A stretch of DNA of 64,000 nucleotides from Prevotella melaninogenica ATCC 25845 (GCF_000144405.1 NC_014371.1:434001-498000); one strand, 5' to 3'; counted from the stretch's first letter, positions 1-9,164 are shown. Program-made: numbers and translations. The notes: a model not told the origin generated them from the letters alone.

Positions 1-1611
1 CTTTCTTTAAAGTATCTTGAGCATGATGCTTACTATCATATAAAAGATAAGTTGAATGCAACAAAAAAGGTGCGTGATGCTTATATCAGTAGCTTTATTA
101 CTCCAGTTAGTGAGCAACTTAAAGCTGCGGGGCTTAAGTTTCATATTAAAGGTCGCACGAAGTCAATCCATTCTATCTGGCAGAAGATGAAGAAGCAGAA
201 GTGTGGCTTTGAAGGTATTTATGACCTCTTTGCCATTCGTATCATTCTTGATTCACCAGAAGACAAGGAGAAGATGCAGTGTTGGCAGGCATATTCGATA
301 GTGACAGATATGTATCAGCCTAACCCAAAGCGACTCCGTGATTGGCTTTCTGTACCCAAGTCTAATGGTTATGAATGTTTACATATCACTGTGCTTGGAC
401 CTGATAAGAAGTGGGTAGAAGTGCAGATTCGTACAGAACGTATGGATGAGATAGCCGAACATGGACTTGCTGCACACTGGAGATATAAGGGAGTGAAGGC
501 AGAAGGCGGAATGGATAATTGGTTAGCTTCTATTCGTTCTGCCCTTGAGGCTGGCAACAACCTTGAGGTGATGGACGAGTTTAAGTCAGATCTTTACGAA
601 AAGGAAATATATGTTTTTACCCCAAAGGGAGACCTTCTAAAGTTCCCAAAGGGTGTGACAGTACTTGATTTTGCTTATCACATTCACTCTAAGATAGGAA
701 ATCAATGTGTCGGTGGAAAGATAAATGGAAAGAATGTATCTTTCCGAACCGAGTTACATAGTGGTGATTCTGTAGAGATTCTAACCTCCACGACGCAGAA
801 GCCTAATCGTGATTGGCTGAACATTTGTAAGTCATCTCGAGCAAAGGCAAAGATACGTCTTGCGCTAAAAGAAACGCAGGTGAAAGATGGTCTATATGCG
901 AAGGAATTGCTCGAACGTAGGTTTAAGAATAAGAAGATTGAGATAGAAGACTCTACGATGGGTCAACTCATTCGTAAGTTAGGCTTCAAGGAGGTTTCTG
1001 AGTTCTATAAGCAGATTGCCGATGAGAAGCTTGATCCGAACTATGTCATTGAGGAATATCAGAAAGTATACAATCATGCACATAACCTCAATCAGACAAA
1101 AGAGACTGAGAGTGCAGAGAACTTTGAGTTTGAGAACCCTACGACAGAATATCTGAAGAAGAATGATGATGTCCTTGTCATTGACAAAAATCTCAAAGGT
1201 TTAGACTTCTCGCTTGCTAAATGTTGTCACCCTATCTATGGAGATCCCGTCTTTGGTTTTGTGACCGTCAGTGGAGGAATAAAGATTCACCGCGATGATT
1301 GCCCCAATGCACCTGAGATGCGCAAGCGTTTTGGCTATCGAGTTGTTAAGGCACGTTGGAGTGGCAAGGGTACATCCCAGTATGCTATTACACTGCGTGT
1401 CATAGGTAATGACGACATCGGTATTGTGAGCAACATTTCAAATATCATTTCAAAAGATGAGAAAATAGTGATGCGCTCTATCAATATTGATTCGAATGAT
1501 GGTCTTTTCTCTGGTAACCTCGTCGTTCTCCTTGATGATAATTCTAAGTTGAATATGCTCATCAAGAAACTTAGAACAGTAAAGGGCGTTAAGGAAGTAA
1601 TGAGAATATAA
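1..1611 (+). CDS. RelA/SpoT-family (p)ppGpp synthetase/hydrolase, 5' end outside window
   Basis: This is a stringent-response alarmone enzyme. The frame is open from base 1, so the first 200 or so residues, which would hold the HD hydrolase domain, lie outside the window; the TTG at 52 is not a credible start. Visible in order are the synthetase domain (YDLFAIRII at about 220-245, then PKSNGYECLH and VEVQIRT at 358-430), a TGS domain (about 605-790), a helical linker, the Cys/His-rich segment KCCHPIYGDP (about 1210-1245) with a downstream HRDDCPNA, and a C-terminal ACT domain. The layout is that of long bifunctional Rel/SpoT proteins. Whether hydrolase activity is retained cannot be judged here. 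A strong terminator follows. Confidence 0.93.
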   Translation, partial: LSLKYLEHDAYYHIKDKLNATKKVRDAYISSFITPVSEQLKAAGLKFHIKGRTKSIHSIWQKMKKQKCGFEGIYDLFAIRIILDSPEDKEKMQCWQAYSIVTDMYQPNPKRLRDWLSVPKSNGYECLHITVLGPDKKWVEVQIRTERMDEIAEHGLAAHWRYKGVKAEGGMDNWLASIRSALEAGNNLEVMDEFKSDLYEKEIYVFTPKGDLLKFPKGVTVLDFAYHIHSKIGNQCVGGKINGKNVSFRTELHSGDSVEILTSTTQKPNRDWLNICKSSRAKAKIRLALKETQVKDGLYAKELLERRFKNKKIEIEDSTMGQLIRKLGFKEVSEFYKQIADEKLDPNYVIEEYQKVYNHAHNLNQTKETESAENFEFENPTTEYLKKNDDVLVIDKNLKGLDFSLAKCCHPIYGDPVFGFVTVSGGIKIHRDDCPNAPEMRKRFGYRVVKARWSGKGTSQYAITLRVIGNDDIGIVSNISNIISKDEKIVMRSINIDSNDGLFSGNLVVLLDDNSKLNMLIKKLRTVKGVKEVMRI

Positions 1612-1629
1612 AATAATCTAATAAACTTT

Positions 1630-1677
1630 GCCCCCATTCTCTACCCTATTTTAAAGGTGAGAATGGGGGCTTTTTTA
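1630..1677 (+). terminator. Rho-independent terminator after relA/spoT
   Basis: A 12-bp stem GCCCCCATTCTC / GAGAATGGGGGC at 1630-1641 and 1659-1670 is followed by a run of six T. It starts 18 bases after the stop codon. Confidence 0.92.
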
Positions 1678-1835
1678 TTAATGTTATTATCAAATCTTGC
1701 TAAAGAAAAATAGGTGTTGGTGTGAAATATATTTACAAGTTTAAGGCTATAAAAAGCTATTTGTAAGCCTGAAAATAGAGTTCTGGGCAGGTGTTGTAAC
1801 TCTTTAGTTTTCAACTTGTTGCAAAATAGCAAATC

Positions 1836-1940
1836 AAAAGGTGCTTAATTGGACTTCAAAAGGGCGTTAGTTAGACCTCAAAAGGGCACCTTTTAGAAGC
1901 CAATAGATGCTTAATTGAAGTGCTATTAAGCATCTATTGA
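1836..1940 (+). repeat. Dispersed intergenic repeat family 1, copy a
   Basis: It lies in the gap between two converging genes (1612-1975). The core reads GGTGCTTAATTGGACTTC, then AAAGGGCGTTAGTTAG, then AAAAGGGCACCTTTT. The same order of blocks recurs at 17535, 30195, 49674 and 61157. The left flank (CAACTTGTTGCAAAATAG, 1812-1829) also resembles the flanks of the other copies. There is no open frame, and the function is unknown. Confidence 0.75.
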
Positions 1941-1975
1941 TTTTTAAGGGTATGATTTTTTATTACAAAATGGTT

Positions 1976-3175
1976 TTACTTATCCATCGTATTTATGCGC
2001 TCAATGCGCTTTGCCATAGCTTGTGATTTTGGACTCAGTCTACCTTTAAGATACTTCTCCATTATCAATCCTGCTATAGGGGCAGCTACATCGGCACCAA
2101 ATCCACCATGTTCAATATAAACAGAGATTGCAATCTTGGGTTCATTCATCGGTGCGAAACCAATGAAAATAGAATGGTCTTTACCAGCGTTTTCGGCTGT
2201 TCCGGTCTTGCCACAAACAGGATAGGTCGTTCCGTTGAGTACGGTCGCTGTACCCTTTGTTACTGCTAAGCGCATACCTTTAATGACATCTGCATAAATG
2301 TAAGAAGGAACCTTTGTCTGACGTGGCGTGAGGAAGCGTGAAGGGAGGGGTGCCCATTCAACGCTTTTATGAATATGTGGTGTAAAGAAGTAGCCACGAT
2401 TTGCAATCGTTACCGCTAAATTACAGAGCTGTAAAGGAGTGGCTGTGATGTCACCCTGTCCCATTCCTGCCCACATAATTGTTTTTGGCTCCCAATTATT
2501 CTTATAACGGCGTGATAGATAGTTAACATTGGCAACCAATCCGCCCTTTTCACCAGCCATGTCAATACCTAATGGACCACCAAGTCCCATACTAACAATG
2601 TATTCCCACCAAGTTGTAACAGCCTTCTCCTTAGAACCATACTTCTGTGTATTGTTCAACATTGATAGGTAGGATTTCAAGAACCAAGTGTTACACGATA
2701 CAGCCAAAGCACCTGCAAGTGCTTCTGGAGAATAATGCGGATGGCATTTAACCTTTATGTTTCCATCACGAAACCCATCATGACAGGCAATCTTGGTGTC
2801 TGGCTTGACGATTCCTTCTGAGAGGAAGACTAATGCTTGTGCAGGCTTAATGGCTGAGCCAGGAGGATAAGCAGTTGCAATGGCAAGGGCATCATTAGGA
2901 CCCGTAGGTGAATTTGTTACCATACAGAGCACCTCACCCGTGGCTGGATCAATGGCCACGATACTACCCTTCTTACCTTGTATAAGTTCTGTGCCAAGCT
3001 CTTGTAGCAGTGGACGAAATGTTAACGGTGGGGTTTCACGGTACTCTTGCGCCTGAACACTATTCGTTGTTACGAATAAGAGCGTAAGTAGTGCAGAACG
3101 AAATGATATAATTGTTTTGTTTATAGTTATTTTACGCATACTTATTAAATTCTTTCTTAATATGTTTCTAATCAT
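1976..3175 (-). CDS. Penicillin-binding protein, transpeptidase domain only
   Basis: This is a serine D,D-transpeptidase-like protein of 399 residues. It has the three active-site motifs in order: SAIK (107-110) after PPG, SCN (150-152) and KTG (323-325). The fold and the context PPGSAIKPAQ resemble PBP2/FtsI-type class B PBPs. However, the protein goes straight from a signal peptide (hydrophobic about 25-38, cleavage near SVQA-QEY) into the catalytic domain, so the usual N-terminal dimerisation or pedestal domain is missing. The Met at residue 13 (3139) gives a more normal signal peptide and may be the true start. Whether it crosslinks peptidoglycan or acts as a carboxypeptidase is not decidable from sequence. 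A structured leader lies upstream. Confidence 0.85.
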   Translation of the reverse strand: MIRNILRKNLISMRKITINKTIISFRSALLTLLFVTTNSVQAQEYRETPPLTFRPLLQELGTELIQGKKGSIVAIDPATGEVLCMVTNSPTGPNDALAIATAYPPGSAIKPAQALVFLSEGIVKPDTKIACHDGFRDGNIKVKCHPHYSPEALAGALAVSCNTWFLKSYLSMLNNTQKYGSKEKAVTTWWEYIVSMGLGGPLGIDMAGEKGGLVANVNYLSRRYKNNWEPKTIMWAGMGQGDITATPLQLCNLAVTIANRGYFFTPHIHKSVEWAPLPSRFLTPRQTKVPSYIYADVIKGMRLAVTKGTATVLNGTTYPVCGKTGTAENAGKDHSIFIGFAPMNEPKIAISVYIEHGGFGADVAAPIAGLIMEKYLKGRLSPKSQAMAKRIERINTMDK

Positions 3176-3191
3176 TAATTACGAGGACTCA

Positions 3192-3296
3192 TAGCTCATA
3201 AATCGATTGATATTTTCTTCTATTAGAAGCTATAATGTACTCTCATTCTTTCTTCTTTAAAAGAAAGTTTTAAGTCATCTAAGTTTTTATGAGCTA
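3192..3296 (-). promoter_or_regulatory. Structured 5' leader of the PBP gene
   Basis: An 11-bp perfect inverted repeat TAGCTCATAAA (3192-3202) / TTTATGAGCTA (3286-3296) encloses two inner hairpins: CTTCTATTAGAAG (3217-3229) and CTTTCTT/AAGAAAG (3248-3267). The outer stem begins directly after the -7 box at 3297. The transcript leader would therefore fold as a closed multi-hairpin unit just before the gene. No known riboswitch class was recognised. Confidence 0.5.
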
Positions 3297-3326
3297 CAAA
3301 ATTACGAATAAATTATTCGCTTGAAA
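3297..3326 (-). promoter_or_regulatory. Bacteroidetes-type promoter for the PBP gene
   Basis: On the minus strand TAATTTTG (3304-3297) fits the -7 consensus, and TTTC at 3326-3323 sits 18 bases upstream as a weak -33 box. Confidence 0.55.
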
Positions 3327-3381
3327 CATACTTTTCTCTGTTTATATTTAATTTGCAACAATCCCAAATAATTGTAAATTA

Positions 3382-4092
3382 CTATAGGCGGATAGCTGCA
3401 AGTGATGTTCCTGACATAAAGCGGTCGAGGTCTACGTAGCCACGAATACCACGTACTTTACCCTGATCAGAGAACTGCCAGATGTTATGTCGGCCTACTC
3501 CCTTGATGGATGGGCGCACAGAACTATATCTACCTAAGAAAAGGAAGTACTTATTGAATCGAGGGCAAAGATGAGAATTATAGAAACTTACATGAGAATA
3601 AATAAGTGGTTTCTTACCATACTTCCTCTCTATTAATTTTGCAAATAAGGCAACGCTGTCTTGTACTTGTTTCTTGCTCCAACGTCTTACACCATCATGT
3701 TCTATGTCAATCATTGGAATTAAATCCTGTTTATGTCCTCGCATAGCTTTCTGGAAATTACGAAACTGAGACCTAACGGAGGTTAAGCATGAAAGATAGT
3801 GGTAAGAACCGCAACGTAAACCTTGACGGCGTGCCTCCTTGATGTTCTGTTCGTAGTTTTTGTCCTTTATGCTTGTTCCTTGTGTTGCTTTGATGTATAC
3901 AAATTTAATTTGTTTGTCTTTTGCCACTTCTTTCCAGTCGATTTTCCCCTGATGATGCGATACGTCAATGCCATCATACTGGCGTTTAGTGTTTTTTGAA
4001 GACTTATGAGAAGCGGTTGCTGCAGAGGCAATTACACAAATGGTAGATAGAAATAAGATGTTAATGAGACGTGGAAATATAGTTGATTTCAT
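3382..4092 (-). CDS. Secreted glycoside hydrolase family 25 (lysozyme-like muramidase)
   Basis: GH25 enzymes cleave the MurNAc-GlcNAc bond of peptidoglycan. The 236-residue protein opens with a signal peptide (hydrophobic 11-27). The GH25 barrel follows: YDGIDVSHHQG with Asp43, FVYIKATQG at 64-72, GSYHYL at 95-100, and the catalytic PMIDIEHDG with Asp129 and Glu131. The C-terminus has the typical IWQFS and DLDRF elements. All expected acidic residues are present, so it should be active. A paralogue with a membrane anchor lies at 14961-15752. A -7 box TAATTTTG at 4178-4171 drives it, back to back with the serine acetyltransferase promoter. Confidence 0.9.
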   Translation of the reverse strand: MKSTIFPRLINILFLSTICVIASAATASHKSSKNTKRQYDGIDVSHHQGKIDWKEVAKDKQIKFVYIKATQGTSIKDKNYEQNIKEARRQGLRCGSYHYLSCLTSVRSQFRNFQKAMRGHKQDLIPMIDIEHDGVRRWSKKQVQDSVALFAKLIERKYGKKPLIYSHVSFYNSHLCPRFNKYFLFLGRYSSVRPSIKGVGRHNIWQFSDQGKVRGIRGYVDLDRFMSGTSLAAIRL

Positions 4093-4223
4093 CTTCTAAA
4101 TATTTGATACATTCTGAATAAGATTCTTTTTGAATCTAAATTATCCTGTAATGATGCTTAAAAAGCACTGCAAAATTAGTATATTTTTCTTGAACAAACT
4201 CATAAAAATCCGATAATAATCAT

Positions 4224-4231
4224 TATCTTTG
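4224..4231 (+). promoter_or_regulatory. -7 promoter element for serine acetyltransferase
   Basis: TATCTTTG fits TAnnTTTG and lies 29 bases before the ATG. No clear -33 box is seen. The divergent GH25 gene has its own -7 box (minus strand) at 4171-4178. Confidence 0.65.
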
Positions 4232-4260
4232 CAACGTAATTACATCTCGATACAGTATCA

Positions 4261-5205
4261 ATGAGTAAACAAGACATCACTCAGCAACTTATACAGACCG
4301 TTGAAGAACTTTCTGAACCGGAAGCGTTGCAGGGTATTAGCCATGAGCACCGTGATGGAGACCCCTTGCCATCAGCTAAAGAATTGGAGGAGATTATCGA
4401 ACTTTCTCGTTCTATTCTCTTTCCAGGTTTTTATGGTCGCTCGTCAGTTAATTTTGAAACGATTAAATATCAAATCGGTGTAAATGTAGAAAAATTGCAT
4501 AAACTGCTATGTCGGCAGGTTATGGCTGGTTTATGTTTTAATGAAGACTGTCATTGTCCAAATGCTGCTGATACGCGTCGTTGTATGCAGGAAGAGGCTG
4601 ATAAGATAGCAGGACGTATCATAGAAAAGTTCCCTACCCTGCGTAAAATACTTTCAACAGACATACAAGCTGCCTTTGATGGTGATCCTGCTGCTGCCAA
4701 TTTGGGAGAAGTAATTTCATGTTATCCAGCTATTAAGGCTGTTATTAACTATCGTTTGGCACATGAATTAGTTTTAGAAAATGTGCCTCTTATTCCACGC
4801 ATGATTACTGAAATGGCGCACTCAGAGACAGGTATTGATATTCATCCTGCTGCGACCATTGGTTCACATTTTACCATTGATCATGGTACTGGTGTGGTGA
4901 TTGGTGCAACCTGTATTATAGGTAATCATGTAAAACTCTATCAAGGTGTGACTTTAGGGGCTAAAAGCTTCCCACTTGACAAAGATGGTAAGCCTATTAA
5001 GGGAATTGCTCGTCACCCGATTCTAAAGGATGATGTTGTTGTCTATGCCAATGCAACTATCCTTGGCCGTATCACTATTGGGAAAGGCTGTATCATTGGA
5101 GCCAATGTGTGGGTTACGCGAGATATGCGTCCACGAACAAAGAAGTATAAACAGAACAAAACAGATATCTTAGATATCGACTTTGAATATGGCGGAGGAA
5201 TATAA
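4261..5205 (+). CDS. epsC: Serine O-acetyltransferase
   Basis: The enzyme makes O-acetylserine from serine and acetyl-CoA, the first step of cysteine synthesis. The 314-residue protein has an N-terminal helical region and a C-terminal left-handed beta helix. The hexapeptide-rich part runs from IDIHPAATIG through DHGTGVVIGATC (His208) and GVTLGAKSF to GRITIGKGCIIGANVWVT. The size and long N-terminus match the EpsC-type enzymes of Bacteroidetes rather than the shorter E. coli CysE. The gene is alone, and the cysteine synthase gene is not in the window. The last residues (YGGGI) are typical of the family end. Confidence 0.92.
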   Translation: MSKQDITQQLIQTVEELSEPEALQGISHEHRDGDPLPSAKELEEIIELSRSILFPGFYGRSSVNFETIKYQIGVNVEKLHKLLCRQVMAGLCFNEDCHCPNAADTRRCMQEEADKIAGRIIEKFPTLRKILSTDIQAAFDGDPAAANLGEVISCYPAIKAVINYRLAHELVLENVPLIPRMITEMAHSETGIDIHPAATIGSHFTIDHGTGVVIGATCIIGNHVKLYQGVTLGAKSFPLDKDGKPIKGIARHPILKDDVVVYANATILGRITIGKGCIIGANVWVTRDMRPRTKKYKQNKTDILDIDFEYGGGI

Positions 5206-5346
5206 AGGGTCTACCCTATTCTTACCTCGAAAGGGAAAAGTGGGAGCACTTGATAAGCAACCAATAGGTTGTTCTTATTGAAGTTATCAGACAATGTTTT
5301 CCGCTAATTTGTTTTAATATCGTATATAAAAATATTTATCACATAA

Positions 5347-6894
5347 ATGCAAGAATTTGAACTCATCGCCAAAACCTTCATGGGTTTGGAGCAAGTATTA
5401 GCAAAAGAGCTAACACAGTTAGGTGCCAATAACGTACAAATAGGACGCCGAATGGTGTCATTTACAGGTGACAAGGAAATGATGTATCGTGCAAATTTCC
5501 AGTTACACACAGCTATTCGTATCCTTAAACCTATCGCACATTTCAAGGCGAAGAGTGCTGAAGATATGTATGAGGAAGTAATGAAGATTGATTGGAGTAA
5601 GTATATCCTCCCTGGAAATACTTTCTCTGTAGATTCTGTCGTTTATTCTGAAGAGTTTACTAACTCGCGCTTCGTTACATACAAAGTTAAAGATGCTATT
5701 GTAGACCAGTTCCGTGAGCGTACTGGTACTCGTCCAAATATCTCTGTTAGCAATCCTGATATTCGTTTGAACATCCACGTGGCAGAGGATAATGCTACAT
5801 TGTCATTGGACTCAAGTGGTGAGTCTCTGCATCGCCGTGGTTATCGTCAAGAGAGTGTTGAGGCACCATTGAATGAAGTTTTGGCTGCTGGTATGATTCT
5901 TATGACAGGTTGGAAAGGTGAAACAGACTTTATCGATCCAATGTGTGGTTCTGGTACCTTGCCTATTGAGGCTGCTCTTATTGCTCTTAATATTTCTCCG
6001 GGTGTGTTCCGTAAGGAATTTGCTTTTGAGAAGTGGCCTGACTTTGACCAAGAATTGTTTGACACGATATATAATGATGACTCACAAGAACGTGAGTTTA
6101 CACATCATATCTATGGTTATGACACAGAGATGAAGGCTGTCAATACGGCTCGTATGAATGTTGCTGCAGCTGGTTTGTCAAGATATGTAACCATCGAACA
6201 GCAGGACTTCAAAGACTTCACTCAGCCAAAGGAGAAAAGCATGATTGTGATGAATCCTCCATATGGTGAGCGTATCTCTACACCTAACTTACTCGGTACC
6301 TATAAGATGATTGGTGAACGTTTGAAGCATCAGTTCATGGGTAATGAGGCTTGGATTCTGTCTTATCGTGAGGAATGTTTCCGTCAGATTGGATTGAAAC
6401 CAAGTATTAAGATTCCTGTTTACAATGGCTCATTGGAGTGTGAATTCCGTCGTTACCAGATGTTTGATGGTAAGATGAGTGACTTCCGACACGAAGGTGG
6501 TGTCGTAAAGACCGAAGATGAGAAGCGTGAGATGGCACAGAAGCATCGCTTCAAGAAGGAACGTGAGTTTAAGAAACGTCTTGATGAAAATGAGGAAAAT
6601 GCTGAGGCTGATATTCGTTCATTCACCTTCCATAGCTTAGAACGTAATAAGTTCGGTGGTGGTAAGTTCCGTGAAGACCGTGAGCGTCGCCCTCGTTTCG
6701 ATCGTGATGTGGAAGACCACAAACGTTCTTTCAGAAGAGGAGACGACGACCGTAAGCGTTCATTCAGACGTGATGACGATCGGAAACGTTCGTTCAGTCG
6801 TGATGATGACCGTAAGTTTGGCGGCAAACGATTTGATAAATCTAACAAGCGCGGAGGATTCCGTGGTAAAAACACGTATAATCATGAAGATTAA
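5347..6894 (+). CDS. THUMP-domain 23S rRNA guanine-N2 methyltransferase (RlmL type)
   Basis: This is an RNA base methyltransferase using S-adenosylmethionine. The 515-residue protein has an N-terminal ferredoxin-like/THUMP region (about 1-160), then a Rossmann methyltransferase domain with the SAM loop DPMCGSGTLPIEA (about 197-209) and catalytic NPPYGER (303-309). Both match RlmL/YcbY-type enzymes that modify 23S rRNA; the exact target base is inferred. After about residue 395 there is an unusual tail, very rich in Arg, Asp and Lys, with near-tandem DDDRKRSF units (about 465-495), ending in a Gly/Arg patch that may bind RNA. The next gene starts inside its last codons (11-base overlap). Confidence 0.9.
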   Translation: MQEFELIAKTFMGLEQVLAKELTQLGANNVQIGRRMVSFTGDKEMMYRANFQLHTAIRILKPIAHFKAKSAEDMYEEVMKIDWSKYILPGNTFSVDSVVYSEEFTNSRFVTYKVKDAIVDQFRERTGTRPNISVSNPDIRLNIHVAEDNATLSLDSSGESLHRRGYRQESVEAPLNEVLAAGMILMTGWKGETDFIDPMCGSGTLPIEAALIALNISPGVFRKEFAFEKWPDFDQELFDTIYNDDSQEREFTHHIYGYDTEMKAVNTARMNVAAAGLSRYVTIEQQDFKDFTQPKEKSMIVMNPPYGERISTPNLLGTYKMIGERLKHQFMGNEAWILSYREECFRQIGLKPSIKIPVYNGSLECEFRRYQMFDGKMSDFRHEGGVVKTEDEKREMAQKHRFKKEREFKKRLDENEENAEADIRSFTFHSLERNKFGGGKFREDRERRPRFDRDVEDHKRSFRRGDDDRKRSFRRDDDRKRSFSRDDDRKFGGKRFDKSNKRGGFRGKNTYNHED

Positions 6895-9094
6895 ATCATT
6901 TATTAGTCTTGTGGGGCTTTGTGCTTTCACAGGACTTTTAAGTCCTACTGAAAGTATGGCACAAAAGCAGTTTACCCTTGAGGATTTGAACTTTGGTGGT
7001 AAAAACTTCTACAACATGCGCCCTGAGGCACGTTATCTTACGTGGTGGGGAGGAAAGTTGGTACGCCAAGACCTTAACAATTGTTCGTTGGTTGACTTAG
7101 TGACTGGTAAGGAGACACCGCTCTTCTCATTAGATGACATCAATAAATGGGCAGGTTTATCAGCTTCGGATGAGGTTGTGCGTCATCTCTATGGTGCTGA
7201 ATTTCCTTATGCTGATCGTTCTATTGTGAAGGTTCAGAATGGTAATGAGGACTTATATGTAGACTTCAAAACACACAAACTTGAGCAGCGTTTGAATCGA
7301 CCAGCTGGTCTTCAAGCACGTGATTGGAATAAGGTATCTGGTGCAACTGCACTGGTAAAGGACCATCAGTTATATGTTACAGATGCGAAAGGTACAGAGC
7401 ATCAGTTGACAACAGATGGTTCAAGAGATATCGTATATGGTCAAAGTGTACATCGTGATGAGTTCGGAATTAATGGTGGTCTCTACTGGAGTCCAAAGGG
7501 AAATCGTTTAGCTTTCTATCGTATGGACCAGAGTATGGTTGCTGACTATCCTCTCGTTGATGTCCCAGAGTTGGACTGGAAACCTGCTAAGGGTGAGTCA
7601 CGTGCAGCTAAGGTTGATCTTATTAAGTATCCTATGGTGGGTGAAACTTCTCATAAGGTAACTGTAGGTGTGTATGACCTTACAACAGGTAAGACTGTAT
7701 ATCTTCAGGCTGGCGACCCAACCGACCGTTATTTTACAAACATCACATGGAGCCCAGACGAGAAGATGGTTTATATGTTTGAACTTAACCGTGATCAGAA
7801 TGATTGCCGTTTGGTATCTTATGATGCTACTACAGGTGCAAAGCTGAAAGAACTTTATCGTGAGACTGACGCAAAATATGTTGAGCCATGTCATCCAATT
7901 CAGTTCTTACCATGGAACGACAATGAGTTTATCTTGCAGAGTCAGAAGGATGGTTATAACCATCTTTACCTCTTTAATAAGGATGGTCGACAGCTTAAGC
8001 AGATTACAAGTGGTAAGTGGGTTGTACTGGAAGTACTCGGCTTCAATAGCAAACAGAAGAGTATTGTCTATGTTTCTAACGAATGTAATCCTATTCAACG
8101 CAATGCTTGGCTTGTGAATATAGCATCTGGAAAGCGCACACTACTTGATAATGGTCGTGGTTATCATTATCCAAAACTGAGTGAAGACGGTAATGCTGTC
8201 ATGGATAATTACAGTGAACCATCTGTGCCTCGTAAGTATGAAATTATCAGTTTGAATGGTAAGCCACAGCGTCATGATTACTTTGCAGCTGCTAATCCTT
8301 GGGAAGGATATACTGTTCCAGAATATACAAACGGTTCAATAAAGGCTGCAGATGGTAAGACAGACTTATACTGGCGTATGGTAAAGCCTGTTAACTTCAA
8401 TCCAAATAAGAAGTATCCTACTGTCATCTATGTTTACGGTGGTCCTCATGCACATAATGTTGAGGCTTCATGGAACTGGGGTTCACGTGGTTGGGAAACC
8501 TACATGGCGCAGAAAGGTTATTTACTTTTCATCCTTGATAACCGTGGTAGCGATAATCGTGGTAAGGAGTTTGAGCAAGCAACATTCCGTCATCTTGGTC
8601 AAGAAGAGATGAAAGACCAGATGGAAGGTGTTAAGTATTTAAAGTCTCTCCCATATGTTGATCAGAATCGTATAGGTGTTCATGGATGGTCGTTTGGTGG
8701 TTTCATGACTACTTCATTGATTACCAACTATCCTGACGTGTTCAAAGTAGGTGTTGCTGGCGGTCCTGTTATCGACTGGAAATGGTATGAGGCGATGTAT
8801 GGTGAGCGTTATATGGATACTCCACAAACTAATCCAGAAGGATATGCACAGACATCACTTCTTACAAAGGCAAAGGATCTTAAAGGCAAACTCCAGATTA
8901 TTACAGGCTTGAATGACCCTGTTGTAGTTCCTCAGCATTCTTATTCCTTCTTAAAGGCTTGTATTGCTGCTGGTACGCAACCTGACTTCTTCGTTTATCC
9001 TGGCGAACCTCATAACATGCGTGGACATCAGAGTGTACACTTACATGAGCGTATTACACAGTACTTTGAGGATTATCTGAAGCCAATAAAATAG
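6884..9094 (+). CDS. S9 family dipeptidyl peptidase IV-like prolyl peptidase
   Basis: This is a secreted or periplasmic serine peptidase of 736 residues that removes X-Pro dipeptides in characterised relatives. The start ATG at 6884 gives a clean signal peptide (MKIKSFISLVGLCAFTGLL, cleavage near ESMA-Q). The frame is open further upstream, but that stretch only mirrors the methyltransferase tail. The N-terminal two thirds form the DPP4 beta-propeller domain; the C-terminal alpha/beta hydrolase domain carries Ser in HGWSFGGFMT (about 602), Asp in GLNDPVV (about 677) and His in GEPHNMRG (about 709). It overlaps the methyltransferase stop by 11 bases (ATGAAGATTAA), so the two are probably translationally coupled. 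DPP4-type enzymes are important for peptide use in asaccharolytic oral Bacteroidales. Confidence 0.92.
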   Translation: MKIKSFISLVGLCAFTGLLSPTESMAQKQFTLEDLNFGGKNFYNMRPEARYLTWWGGKLVRQDLNNCSLVDLVTGKETPLFSLDDINKWAGLSASDEVVRHLYGAEFPYADRSIVKVQNGNEDLYVDFKTHKLEQRLNRPAGLQARDWNKVSGATALVKDHQLYVTDAKGTEHQLTTDGSRDIVYGQSVHRDEFGINGGLYWSPKGNRLAFYRMDQSMVADYPLVDVPELDWKPAKGESRAAKVDLIKYPMVGETSHKVTVGVYDLTTGKTVYLQAGDPTDRYFTNITWSPDEKMVYMFELNRDQNDCRLVSYDATTGAKLKELYRETDAKYVEPCHPIQFLPWNDNEFILQSQKDGYNHLYLFNKDGRQLKQITSGKWVVLEVLGFNSKQKSIVYVSNECNPIQRNAWLVNIASGKRTLLDNGRGYHYPKLSEDGNAVMDNYSEPSVPRKYEIISLNGKPQRHDYFAAANPWEGYTVPEYTNGSIKAADGKTDLYWRMVKPVNFNPNKKYPTVIYVYGGPHAHNVEASWNWGSRGWETYMAQKGYLLFILDNRGSDNRGKEFEQATFRHLGQEEMKDQMEGVKYLKSLPYVDQNRIGVHGWSFGGFMTTSLITNYPDVFKVGVAGGPVIDWKWYEAMYGERYMDTPQTNPEGYAQTSLLTKAKDLKGKLQIITGLNDPVVVPQHSYSFLKACIAAGTQPDFFVYPGEPHNMRGHQSVHLHERITQYFEDYLKPIK

Positions 9095-9164
9095 CGTATC
9101 TGATAAGTTAATAATACGCTTGAGCATTGCTTATAATCATATCTAACAATTAAAAAATACCCAT

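Noticed and set aside
1836..1940. CRISPR-like array
   Set aside because: The repeated blocks are single copies per locus and there is no regular repeat-spacer structure or cas gene.
6453..6875. 140-codon minus-strand frame opposite the methyltransferase tail
   Set aside because: Its Arg/Ser-rich composition is the mirror of the repetitive plus-strand tail.
6656..6883. Upstream extension of the DPP4 frame
   Set aside because: It is an out-of-frame reading of the repetitive methyltransferase tail; the signal peptide begins at 6884.
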